Assembly (NCBI RefSeq): GCF_900240245.1
Contig: NZ_OESQ01000001.1
Location: 124,001 to 188,000 of the forward strand
Reading direction: 5' to 3'
DNA length: 64,000 nt
Source of the DNA: Lachnoclostridium edouardi
GTDB taxonomy: Bacteria; Bacillota; Clostridia; Lachnospirales; Lachnospiraceae
Part shown: positions 15,682 through 23,817 of the stretch, piece after piece
How the letters are laid out: the number at the start of each line of letters is the position of its first letter
Position numbering within the stretch: position 1 is the first letter of the stretch
Notes under the pieces: generated by a model
What the model was told of the DNA's origin: nothing
What the model saw: the letters and a program-made list of their open reading frames with translations, nothing else
The model's database searches: none
Made by a program: the position numbers and the translations under genes

Positions 15682-17616
15682 ATGAAAATTACATTTGGCA
15701 TTCTGGCTCATGTAGATGCCGGAAAGACCACTTTATCAGAACAAATATTATATTTGACTAACACAATACGAAGTCTGGGAAGTGTAAATAAACAAAATAG
15801 CTTTTTAGATTATAATGATGTAGAGCGGGAGAGGGGAATTACAGTTTTTTCTGAACAAGCCTCTTTTGTTTTAAACAATAATCAGTACTGTTTAATAGAC
15901 ACGCCAGGTCATGTGGATTTCTCTACGGAACTGGAAAGAGTATTGGAGGCATTAGATTATGCTGTTCTTTTAATTGATGGAACAGATGGAATACAAGGCC
16001 ATACAGAGACCATTTGGGGTCTTTTAAGAGAGTATCATGTACCCACCTTTTTGTTTATTAATAAATTGGATAGAGAGACTGCAGATTATGAAAAAACTAT
16101 TGGGGAATTAAAGGATAGTTTTTCAAGGGAAATCATGGATTTTACAAATATATTTTCTGAGATTTCTGAAGAAATTGCAGCTGCAGCGGCTGAGACCAGA
16201 GAAGATATTTTAGACCAGTTTATTGAGGGAAACTTGTGCTTTGATGAAATAAGGGATGAAATTATTCGTCTGATTCAAGAGGAGAATATTTTTCCATGTT
16301 TAGGCGGGGCTGCGGCTACAGGGCAGGGGGTAGAAAAGTTTCTTCAGATTTTTTCCAGCCTTACACGGACTGATTATGATAATAGCTTACCATTTGCGGG
16401 AAAGGTTATTAAGATCAGATATGATGAACAAAAGGAAAGGCAGACCTTTCTAAAGATTACCAGTGGGAAAATTCATGTAAAGGAACCGATTTTAGACGGA
16501 CAGAAAATAAATCAAATCCGGTTTTATAATGGAGAAAAATATATTGTCAGCCAGGAGGCATCAGCTGGAGATATTGTAGCTGTGACAGGCTTAAAGAACA
16601 GCTATTCAGGAATGGGGCTGGGAGAATCAGGATCTGAACAGCAGCAAGTAAATCGTATTATGCCCACTCTTCAGGCTAAGGTTCTATACGAAACTGATAT
16701 TAGTGACAAGGCAATCGTTGAGATATTTCACATTTTAGAAGAGGAAGATCCAATGCTGTTTTGTCAGTGGGAAGCTTCGCTGAAACAGCTGAAAATTCAT
16801 ATTATGGGAAAAATTCAGCTGGAGATTTTAAAAGCGGCTGTATTAAAAAGATTTGGGGTGGAAATTACCTTTGCACAGCCACAGGTAGTATATTTAGAGA
16901 CTATATCAGGGCCAGTCACAGGCCATGGGCATTTTGAGCCGTTAAGACATTATGCAGAGGTGGCAGTTCGCCTGGAACCCGGGGTTTTAGGATCTGGAAT
17001 TACATTTTCTAGTGAATGCCATGTAGATACATTAGCGTTGAATTTTCAGAATCTAATAAAAACTCACGTTTTTGAGAAAAAGCATAGGGGAGTATTGACC
17101 GGATCAGAGCTAACAGATATACACATAATTTTGATATGGGGGAGGGCCCATATTAAGCATACGGAAGGAGGCGACTTTAGAGAGGCCTTATATCGGGCTA
17201 TTCGCCAGGGGCTTATGAAGGCTGACAGCCTGATTTTAGAGCCATATTATGCATTTACAATAAAAATAGCTCAAGAACATGTTGGGCGTGTAATGAATGA
17301 TATAACAAAATATTCTGGTTCTTTTCAAGCACCAGATATAAAAAACGGTCTGGCTATTATCAGTGGTAAAGGATCTGTAGCTTCATTTGTAAATTACGGG
17401 GAGGAAATTGCTTCCTTCAGCGGAGGAAGGGGGCAGATCAGCTTTCGATTTGCTGGTTATCACCCCTGTCACAATCCAGATGAGGTTATTAAAGCAAGAG
17501 ACTATGATCCAGATGGAGATATAGATAATCCGTCCTGTTCTGTTTTTTGTGCGAAAGGAACATCGTACGTTGTAAATTGGTATGAGGCAGAAAATTATAT
17601 GCATTATTTTAGATAA
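15682..17616 (+). CDS. Tet(M)/EF-G-like translational GTPase (ribosomal protection protein family)
   Basis: 644-aa ribosome-associated GTPase in the Tet(M)/Tet(O) branch of the EF-G family. G-domain motifs are HVDAGKTT (10-17), DTPGHVDF (73-80) and NKLD (127-130). EF-G-like domains II-V follow, with PQVVYLET in domain III and LEPYYAFTI at the start of domain V. Length matches Tet(M) (639 aa). The domain IV loop region and the C-terminus (ending in a Tyr-rich helix) differ clearly from Tet(M). Such chromosomal relatives are common in Clostridia and often auto-annotated as tetracycline resistance. Actual protection against tetracycline is unproven; a housekeeping role on stalled ribosomes is possible. 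It has its own promoter. Confidence 0.85.
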   Translation: MKITFGILAHVDAGKTTLSEQILYLTNTIRSLGSVNKQNSFLDYNDVERERGITVFSEQASFVLNNNQYCLIDTPGHVDFSTELERVLEALDYAVLLIDGTDGIQGHTETIWGLLREYHVPTFLFINKLDRETADYEKTIGELKDSFSREIMDFTNIFSEISEEIAAAAAETREDILDQFIEGNLCFDEIRDEIIRLIQEENIFPCLGGAAATGQGVEKFLQIFSSLTRTDYDNSLPFAGKVIKIRYDEQKERQTFLKITSGKIHVKEPILDGQKINQIRFYNGEKYIVSQEASAGDIVAVTGLKNSYSGMGLGESGSEQQQVNRIMPTLQAKVLYETDISDKAIVEIFHILEEEDPMLFCQWEASLKQLKIHIMGKIQLEILKAAVLKRFGVEITFAQPQVVYLETISGPVTGHGHFEPLRHYAEVAVRLEPGVLGSGITFSSECHVDTLALNFQNLIKTHVFEKKHRGVLTGSELTDIHIILIWGRAHIKHTEGGDFREALYRAIRQGLMKADSLILEPYYAFTIKIAQEHVGRVMNDITKYSGSFQAPDIKNGLAIISGKGSVASFVNYGEEIASFSGGRGQISFRFAGYHPCHNPDEVIKARDYDPDGDIDNPSCSVFCAKGTSYVVNWYEAENYMHYFR

Positions 17617-17691
17617 AAGCGCTGACAGCATAAGCAAGCGTGCAGACGTTGGTAACTTTTGATTCACCGGAGACAAGGTTTCCTGGAAATT

Positions 17692-17749
17692 AAAAAAGTT
17701 TTATATTCTATAGAGGATTAATATAAAATCCTTATAGAATATAAAACTT
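17692..17749 (-). terminator. Long-stem terminator for the PH-domain gene
   Basis: Inverted repeat of 22-23 bases (17696-17718 with 17728-17749; 17 bp perfect, one bulge, then 5 bp). AAAAAA at 17692-17697 gives a run of U on the - strand, so it ends - strand transcripts. It may also stop + strand transcripts from the GTPase gene, but lacks a T run on that side. Confidence 0.8.
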
Positions 17750-17756
17750 GTGTAGA

Positions 17757-18203
17757 TTATTGGTGACTGTCAGTATATTCATTATCAATATCGCAATAAC
17801 CGTCATTATTTAAGTCTATATGATTGTGCCCGTCGTTCTGTCCGTAAAATTCTTTTCCAACTACATTTCTGGTTTTTCTGCTTTCTTCTACTAAAGAGGA
17901 GATAAGAGTGCGGATTTCCAGGGGTTTTGATATATTACACAAGATAATTTCAGGGGTATGGTCAACCTTGGTTTTTAATATAATGTTTCCCGTTCCGAAT
18001 ATTTTACCGCCTAGACTTTGGACCATAGTAATATCTACAATCCTGTATAAAAGAGTTTCATCTAAGGTTGTGCTAAATAACCCTTGTTTTATCATAAGCC
18101 GTTCATCTTGTATGTAATATTTTGTAAAGCTCCAGGGAAACCATAAATGGTGCTTCCGATCCTGCCAGATAATCGGACTGGACATGTTTTGTGATTCAGC
18201 CAT
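17757..18203 (-). CDS. PH-domain (bPH2/YdbT-like) protein with C-terminal Ca-binding-like loop
   Basis: 148 aa with no membrane segment. Residues about 23-105 form a bacterial PH-like domain (PF03703 type; FTKYYIQDERLMIKQGLFS, LLYRIVDITM, GTGNIILKT). The tail (about 120-148) is His/Asp-rich and carries DLNNDGYCDID, residues 130-140, which resembles a dockerin or EF-hand-type calcium loop. That is unusual after a presumed cytoplasmic PH fold. GGGAGG precedes the ATG. The gene follows the recombinase on the same strand and ends at a strong terminator. Function unknown. Confidence 0.75.
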   Translation of the reverse strand: MAESQNMSSPIIWQDRKHHLWFPWSFTKYYIQDERLMIKQGLFSTTLDETLLYRIVDITMVQSLGGKIFGTGNIILKTKVDHTPEIILCNISKPLEIRTLISSLVEESRKTRNVVGKEFYGQNDGHNHIDLNNDGYCDIDNEYTDSHQ

Positions 18204-18227
18204 AAGTAAAACCTCCCATAATTTTAT

Positions 18228-18243
18228 ATATAGTTAACTATAT
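18228..18243. promoter_or_regulatory. Perfect 16-bp palindrome upstream of the PH-domain gene
   Basis: ATATAGTTAACTATAT is fully symmetric. It lies between the recombinase stop and the PH-gene ribosome site, a plausible operator position. No regulator is identified. Confidence 0.35.
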
Positions 18244-19307
18244 CACTCTTTAGTATTTTTTTCACGTAAAATAACTTTATTTCGCGCACTGCGCCGACGT
18301 TCATCCTCCAATGCAGCATAATGCTTTTTGGTAGTGTTTACATCAGAGTGTCCTAGAACATCAGCTACAAGATAAATATCTCCAGTTTCTCTATATAAAC
18401 TAGTTCCATAAGTACTGCGAAGCTTATGGGGAGTTATCTTTTTTAAGGGGGTAATCAGCTGCGCATATTTTTTTACTAAATTTTCAATACTTTTCACAGA
18501 CATTCGTTTCTTTTGCAGAGATAAAAAAAGAGCATCCTCATGTCCAGCTTCTGGGATTATTGTATTACGTTCATTTAAATAATTGGATAGAGCTTTTTCT
18601 ACTTCGTCACCAAAATAAACAGTTACTTCTTTACCACCTTTTCTATGAATTCGTATTCCATTATTTTTAGAGTCAATATCATTTATATTAAGCCCTACAC
18701 ATTCTGAAACTCGGATTCCAGTGCCCAGAAGCAGTGTAAGTAAAGCCAGATCGCGTACTTTAGTTTTTTTATGGTATGTTTTTTGCTTTAAGGTTAAAGA
18801 ATCACCTTGCTCCACCTCGTCTAAAAGAGAGGCCACCTCATCTATATCTAAACGTATAATATCCTTTTCGTGGAGTTTAGGCAGTTTTACTAATGCTGCT
18901 GGATTATTTTTGATGCTTTCATTTTGGTAATAATAATTATAAAAGCTTTTTAATGAGGATATTTTCCTCATAATTCCTCGTTCTTTATTAATAATGTGTC
19001 TATTATCATCATTCAAACGGTATTTTAAATATTCCATATATTCTTCCATATCAGTTACAGTAAGAGAATCTATATGCTCTAAAGTGATTTCAGACATGCT
19101 TAATTTGGCGATCACTGGATTTTCTTCCTGTAAAAAGTGAAAAAATACATTTAAGTCATAAGCATAGGCAATTCTGGTGCGAGAGGAAGTCCTTTGTTCA
19201 ATTCCACGGAAAAAATCAGAGCAGAAGAGGGGAAGTGATTTTATTAATTCCCGCAGCTTTTTTATATTTTCAATATCCTGCTGTTCATGGTATGGTAAAC
19301 TGTTCAT
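18243..19307 (-). CDS. Tyrosine recombinase, XerC/XerD-like
   Basis: 354-aa site-specific recombinase. An N-terminal SAM-like core-binding domain (about 25-130) is followed by the catalytic domain. The catalytic set is complete: Arg199 (GTGIRVSE), a Lys in RKGGKE (223 or 226), His294 and Arg297 (HKLR), His320 (LGHSDV) and nucleophile Tyr330 (HYAAL). There are no neighbouring phage or transposon genes, excisionase or visible attachment repeats, so a chromosomal Xer-type role such as dimer resolution is more likely than an element integrase. GGAGG precedes the ATG. It lies between ttcA and the PH gene on the same strand. Confidence 0.88.
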   Translation of the reverse strand: MNSLPYHEQQDIENIKKLRELIKSLPLFCSDFFRGIEQRTSSRTRIAYAYDLNVFFHFLQEENPVIAKLSMSEITLEHIDSLTVTDMEEYMEYLKYRLNDDNRHIINKERGIMRKISSLKSFYNYYYQNESIKNNPAALVKLPKLHEKDIIRLDIDEVASLLDEVEQGDSLTLKQKTYHKKTKVRDLALLTLLLGTGIRVSECVGLNINDIDSKNNGIRIHRKGGKEVTVYFGDEVEKALSNYLNERNTIIPEAGHEDALFLSLQKKRMSVKSIENLVKKYAQLITPLKKITPHKLRSTYGTSLYRETGDIYLVADVLGHSDVNTTKKHYAALEDERRRSARNKVILREKNTKE

Positions 19308-19360
19308 TGTTATAATTCCTCCAGATATTAATAAGGTTTAGAGATTTCTAAAAAGTAACT

Positions 19361-20089
19361 TTATTTATTTGCTTTAGCAGGCCATCCAGGAATTTGTCCT
19401 TCAATAATAGCATGGAAAAAGCGGCTTTTTACTCCAGGATTTTCTTGTTCTAACTGTTTAGTCAGGAGCTTTACATATTCGCGTTTGGTGTGGCCATCAA
19501 CAGGGCAGGGATTTTTGCATACAGGAAGCTGATATTTTCTCTGAAATCCGATTACATCAGCTTCTGGAACATAAATTATAGGACGTATTACCGTAAGATC
19601 CATGCGGTCCAGATAGGTGATGGGAGAGAAGGAGAAAAAACGTCCCTCATAAATTAAAGACATGAGCATTGTTTCAATTAAATCTTCTTTATGGTGGGCA
19701 TAAGCAATTTTATTACATCCCAGTTTTTTTGCCTCCTCATTTAAAGCGCCTTTGCGCATTTTTGCACATAAAGAACATGGGTTTGTTTCTTTCCGTGATT
19801 CAAATAAAATATTACCGATTTCTGTAGAAAGTATTGAGTAAGGAATAGATAAATTGTCACACAGATTTTTAACAGGTTCTAAATCTAAATTTCCCAGTCC
19901 AAGATCTACAGTAATTGCAGAAAGTGAAAAAGGTTTAGGATAAAAACGCTGTAATCCATGTAAGGCATATAAAAGGGTCAGACTGTCTTTGCCGCCGGAA
20001 ATTCCTACAGCAATATGATCACCAGGTTCAATCATATTATATTTATCAATTGCTTGGCGAGTTAGACTCATTAATCGTTGTAAATCCAT
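19361..20089 (-). CDS. ttcA: TtcA-family tRNA 2-thiolation enzyme (PP-loop ATPase)
   Basis: 242-aa member of the TtcA/TtuA PP-loop family, which adenylates and thiolates tRNA bases; E. coli TtcA makes 2-thiocytidine at position 32. The PP-loop SGGKDS is at 31-36. Cys105 and Cys108 (NPCSLC) and Cys191 or Cys195 (CKNPCPVDG) fit the Fe-S ligands of TtcA. The length is shorter than E. coli TtcA (311 aa). The exact tRNA target cannot be fixed from sequence. It heads a - strand group with the recombinase and PH-domain gene. Confidence 0.84.
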   Translation of the reverse strand: MDLQRLMSLTRQAIDKYNMIEPGDHIAVGISGGKDSLTLLYALHGLQRFYPKPFSLSAITVDLGLGNLDLEPVKNLCDNLSIPYSILSTEIGNILFESRKETNPCSLCAKMRKGALNEEAKKLGCNKIAYAHHKEDLIETMLMSLIYEGRFFSFSPITYLDRMDLTVIRPIIYVPEADVIGFQRKYQLPVCKNPCPVDGHTKREYVKLLTKQLEQENPGVKSRFFHAIIEGQIPGWPAKANK

Positions 20090-20143
20090 AGAATATTGTA
20101 TAACCTTTCTTATAGTTCTAATTTTTTATTGTTATGAGCACTT

Positions 20144-20276
20144 AGTGCCTGTGTTTTAGGCACTTTAGGCGATATAAGTAACTGGGCTATGAAAGAAAGG
20201 AGATTCAATAGCCCAGTTACATGAAAGATACATATACTTCAAACTATTCGCGAAAGAATAGTTTAACGAATAGTTT
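20144..20276 (-). repeat. Cluster of hairpins between the LCP gene and ttcA
   Basis: Three inverted repeats in about 130 bp. AGTGCCT/AGGCACT is at 20144-20164. The 13-bp perfect GTAACTGGGCTAT/ATAGCCCAGTTAC is at 20178-20190 and 20208-20220. The 9-bp AAACTATTC/GAATAGTTT is at 20241-20264, with a second GAATAGTTT at 20268-20276. They lie downstream of the LCP gene on the - strand and may terminate it, but none has a strong U run. Confidence 0.6.
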
Positions 20277-20289
20277 AGCCCATATACAT

Positions 20290-21795
20290 TTACATCACTC
20301 CAGGGCCAACATTTTCAGCAGAATTATTTTCCGGACTTTCTGGTCCAGAAGGTACAGCTGAAGGTTCCGTAGGTTTTTCTACTGGCGCAGATGATTCTGG
20401 CTGTACAGAGGCTGTAGGTTTTTCTGATGGCTCAGAAGTATGTTCAGGTGTAGTTTCCAACGGAGAATCAGGTGTAACAGGATTTGCCGGGCCTAAATTT
20501 GTTCCAGGTCCGAAGTTTTCCTCATCTGTTTCCTCTTCTTCAGTACTTGTTTCCTCTATGCTCTCCGTCTCCTCTACAGTTTCTTCAGCAGAAGTTTCTT
20601 CTTCAGTGGAAGGCTCTTCTGTTGGCTCAGGAGTTGTTTCCTGAGGCGTTTGAGGCTTATTAGAGGAGGTTCCGCCTCCAGTGCCGATAGCTGGTGCATT
20701 TTCTCCAGGTTCGGAGATACCGCTTAATTCAGAAATCTTTTTGCTGATTTTTTTCACTTCTGATGATGGAGTATAATTCTCGTCGCCAAATAGTAATTGG
20801 TGAAGCTGTATTACATTACTTTCCAAGGTTGTAGCAACTACACAATCCCTTCTATCAATTTTCATAGTAGTTCTGGAGAATGGGAAGCCGGTAGTTTCTG
20901 TAATATGGTAATCTCCCATTTGCTTTGCCATTGGTATCAGATCATCAATGCCAATATCTGTAGAAATCTGTGGCAGCACTGTGACAAGGATATTATATCT
21001 GACAGACCAATCTGCCTGTTTTGCTTTTTCCATTGCCAGTTCTACTACTTTTCGCTGTCTGGCAGTTCTGTTAAAATCAGTGTCCATCAGCCTTAATCTG
21101 GCATATGCCACAGCCTGCACACCGTCCAGATGATTCATTCCGGCATGATCTAATTGGTAGGAGCCAACTCCTGTAGAGTTAACAGTTTCTGTAATAAATG
21201 AGTTAATATAAGCAAATTCAGAATCTGCGATTTCCAGATCAATGCCGCCTAGGATATTAATTGCATCTACTACAGCTTTCCAGTTAAATGTGGCGTAGCT
21301 GTCGATCTGAAGGTCCAGATTTTCCTCTAAAGCATTGACTGCCTGACTTGGACCGCCTTTAAAGTAAGCTTCATTAATTTTATGGTACTCACCGTCTGGG
21401 CTGATTTTTAAATAAGTATCTCTGAACACGGAAACCAGTTGTATTTCTCCAGTAGCTTTATTAATATTACAAATCATTTCCACGTCGGATAAAGCGCCTT
21501 TTCCCAGCTTTCCATCCCTGGAATCTACACCAAATACAGCGATGGTCCAATAACCATTATCTTTTTTGTCCCGTATAACAGAAAAAATCACGCTGGCTAA
21601 TATAAAAAGAGCCAGAATCTCCACAATGAGAAAAATTCGTTTTCTGCGCCGTTTTCGCCGTATCGCTTTGGAGTGTCTGATTTTCCTGTTTTCAAACTCC
21701 TCCTGATGGGCGCTGATAAAATCAGACTCTTGTCTTCTGCGCTGCTGTCTTCTTTTTTTCATCCGCTCTAATTCATCTTCATAATCATAGCTCAT
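20290..21795 (-). CDS. LCP (LytR-CpsA-Psr) family cell-wall polymer ligase
   Basis: 501 aa. A very basic cytoplasmic head (KKRRQQRRRQ, RRKRRRKR) precedes one membrane segment (about 54-74). The extracytoplasmic LCP domain (about 80-330) has the phosphate- and polyprenyl-binding segments FGVDSRDG, SVFRDTYL and the Arg-rich YARLRLMDTDFNRTARQ. LCP enzymes attach teichoic-acid-like or capsular polymers to peptidoglycan. Residues about 350-501 are a low-complexity Pro/Thr/Glu/Ser tail ending AENVGPGVM, probably a wall-spanning or disordered region. It starts 6 nt after the NlpC/P60 gene ends, so the two are co-transcribed. Confidence 0.92.
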   Translation of the reverse strand: MSYDYEDELERMKKRRQQRRRQESDFISAHQEEFENRKIRHSKAIRRKRRRKRIFLIVEILALFILASVIFSVIRDKKDNGYWTIAVFGVDSRDGKLGKGALSDVEMICNINKATGEIQLVSVFRDTYLKISPDGEYHKINEAYFKGGPSQAVNALEENLDLQIDSYATFNWKAVVDAINILGGIDLEIADSEFAYINSFITETVNSTGVGSYQLDHAGMNHLDGVQAVAYARLRLMDTDFNRTARQRKVVELAMEKAKQADWSVRYNILVTVLPQISTDIGIDDLIPMAKQMGDYHITETTGFPFSRTTMKIDRRDCVVATTLESNVIQLHQLLFGDENYTPSSEVKKISKKISELSGISEPGENAPAIGTGGGTSSNKPQTPQETTPEPTEEPSTEEETSAEETVEETESIEETSTEEEETDEENFGPGTNLGPANPVTPDSPLETTPEHTSEPSEKPTASVQPESSAPVEKPTEPSAVPSGPESPENNSAENVGPGVM

Positions 21796-21801
21796 ATTTT
21801 T

Positions 21802-23613
21802 TTACTCCACTAATTTTCTATAGTATTTCCAGTTTGCATCCATTACACTGACTGCTACATTTCCAACAGCGGCGCTGCTTTCGTGAATACAAATCATACT
21901 GTCATTTTCTGTCCAGGCCAAAAACATAACTACATGTCCGGATTCCCCGCCTAAGCGTACGATAATATCTCCAGGTTGTAAATCCTGCCTATTTATGGCA
22001 GTGCCGGAGGCTGCCAGGCCTGTAGTGCTTTCAGCTGGAAGACGTTTATTTGTGACAGACCAATATACCCAATTAATCCATCCAGAACAGTCTAACCCTT
22101 TTAAAATCCTGCCCTTGTAATCAGGTTCAATAATAGATCCAAAGGCATTGCCGGTATATCCTTTTGCCCCAGGCTTACCTCCCCAATAGTATGGAACTCT
22201 TCCTACAGAATCAAGAGCAAATCGTATAATATCTTTCCTGATCTGTGAAGTGTCATTTGGAATAAGATCCATATATTTCTGGATTTCCTCCTGACTCATA
22301 GGATTTTTCAAAGAAATATTGGAGATTGTCAGCCCATAGTTTTCCATCCAATCCTGAGCGCTTAAATTGGCTGCATAAGCCATAGTCTCCTCTGTCCATC
22401 CTGGCCAGCCGCTGTCAGGGTCACCAGGATGGTTATCTAAAGAAAACAAGGAGTGTGTGCCGGTTATGCCAGTTATATTTATAGTAATATTTAAATCAAT
22501 ATGGCCAGGGCATAATACTTCTTCAGTTTCATCAATTGTCTCTGAGGATTCCTGAACATATTCAGATATTTTAACTATTTTTTCTTCCCCATCTTCTGAA
22601 ATAGTCATAATATCCATGCCAGGGCCGCTGGCCTCTGAAGAAGATGCTAACGCATATGCAGATACGGAAGCTGTGCTCTCAGATGTAGAATCTGAAGAAT
22701 TATCTGTAGTTTCAGCAGAAGTTGAAGATTGAGAATCAGTTGAGGTTTCTGGTTGCTCAGAACTATCATTTGAATTGGAAGCAATCTCCTTTTGGGCAGC
22801 CTCTTCTGCCAAAACTTCTGCAGCCAAATCCTCTTCTAAGGCTTCTTCCTCAGATTTGTTCAGACATCCGTCACAATAATAAATGTCGCCAATGGAGATC
22901 TGATAAGAATGAGAATTTTTCCACAGATCCTTTGCATATTGCAAGAAGGTTGTTTCATCCTCATAATCCTGAAAGTATGTAAAAACACTTGCCATAGATA
23001 AAATTTCTTTTACATTTGAAGTACCGCTGACTCTCCTGCCGTTTCCATCATAAACAGCTATATTAACATTTTTCCAGGCATTTACTGTCCAGGTATCAGG
23101 GTTCTCTTTCTGATGGCGTTCATCTCTTTTATTGTATTTGCCGATTACAGACTGCCTGGGAAGTCCAAGCTTTTCAGCCAATTTTTCCGGGGTCATTCCA
23201 GATATGTTGTATATATTATCCAGCCAATCTGCATCCATGATGGATAGACTTTGATAGATTTGTCCTGCCTTACTGTCCATAACATTAGTCGTATCAGAAT
23301 CTGGACTAAAGCAATATGCCAGATTCAGTTTTTCTGGTTCTGGAACAAATACTTCCGGAAGTTCAAAATTTAATGCAGCTTCCGGTACAGAAGAAAACTG
23401 ATCAGCGGCCTGATCATAAACGCCTATAACAAGCTGTCCATCTGTTTCCTGAGGAACATATAATGCTGAAATTCCAATAGAAACACCTCCGGCAGCCAGC
23501 ATAAAAACAGCAGAAACAGCTTGGGCGGACAATGGGAATTTTAATAATTTTTTTAGTGAATCAGATTTGCATATACAATCTTTAATTTTTTCTTTTGGGT
23601 TTATAGCATTCAT
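21802..23613 (-). CDS. NlpC/P60-family cell-wall hydrolase, membrane anchored
   Basis: 603 aa. One membrane segment (about 28-50) is followed by an unrecognised extracytoplasmic region, a Ser/Thr/Glu-rich linker (about 255-330) and a C-terminal NlpC/P60 domain (about 465-603). The catalytic residues are Cys509 (GLDCSGW), His560 (SGHVVMF) and probably His577 (CIHESS). NlpC/P60 enzymes cut peptide bonds in the peptidoglycan stem, often D-Glu-meso-DAP. Co-transcription with the LCP ligase suggests coordinated wall remodelling. The linker contains ASGPGMD, reminiscent of the GPG segments in the LCP tail. Confidence 0.9.
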   Translation of the reverse strand: MNAINPKEKIKDCICKSDSLKKLLKFPLSAQAVSAVFMLAAGGVSIGISALYVPQETDGQLVIGVYDQAADQFSSVPEAALNFELPEVFVPEPEKLNLAYCFSPDSDTTNVMDSKAGQIYQSLSIMDADWLDNIYNISGMTPEKLAEKLGLPRQSVIGKYNKRDERHQKENPDTWTVNAWKNVNIAVYDGNGRRVSGTSNVKEILSMASVFTYFQDYEDETTFLQYAKDLWKNSHSYQISIGDIYYCDGCLNKSEEEALEEDLAAEVLAEEAAQKEIASNSNDSSEQPETSTDSQSSTSAETTDNSSDSTSESTASVSAYALASSSEASGPGMDIMTISEDGEEKIVKISEYVQESSETIDETEEVLCPGHIDLNITINITGITGTHSLFSLDNHPGDPDSGWPGWTEETMAYAANLSAQDWMENYGLTISNISLKNPMSQEEIQKYMDLIPNDTSQIRKDIIRFALDSVGRVPYYWGGKPGAKGYTGNAFGSIIEPDYKGRILKGLDCSGWINWVYWSVTNKRLPAESTTGLAASGTAINRQDLQPGDIIVRLGGESGHVVMFLAWTENDSMICIHESSAAVGNVAVSVMDANWKYYRKLVE

Positions 23614-23662
23614 TTGTACCTATCTTTCCTAACAACAGTTCCAAGTTATCATACAGTATTTT

Positions 23663-23685
23663 ACTATACCACAATTTGAAAAGAA
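23663..23685 (-). promoter_or_regulatory. Promoter of the NlpC/P60-LCP operon
   Basis: Read on the - strand: an extended -10, TGG TATAGT (hexamer complement of 23663-23668), about 50 nt before the ATG. The -35 region is only a T-rich tract. Confidence 0.5.
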
Positions 23686-23749
23686 AAAACAGAATAAAAA
23701 ATTTAAAATTTATTAACATTTTTTAAGGTGTTCTGAACAAGAAATTTCG

Positions 23750-23778
23750 TTGACTCATATGATGTATAGAGATATAAT
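23750..23778 (+). promoter_or_regulatory. glmS promoter
   Basis: TTGACT at 23750-23755, a 17-nt spacer and a perfect TATAAT at 23773-23778. Transcription would start near 23785, only about 33 nt before the glmS ATG. A symmetric TGTTCTGAACA lies at 23729-23739, just upstream of the -35. Confidence 0.78.
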
Positions 23779-23817
23779 TTACACATTATAATTGAATTTA
23801 GAATAAGGAGACAGAAT

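Noticed and set aside
15682..17616. Calling the GTPase tet(M) or another named resistance gene
   Set aside because: Domain IV and the C-terminus diverge clearly, and there is no mobile context or attenuator leader.
18243..20089. Prophage or integrative element around the tyrosine recombinase
   Set aside because: Neighbours are ordinary chromosomal genes (ttcA, PH-domain protein, LCP); no attachment repeats, tRNA or phage genes are visible.
23614..23817. glmS ribozyme
   Set aside because: The consensus promoter sits only about 40 nt before the start codon, leaving no room in the transcript.
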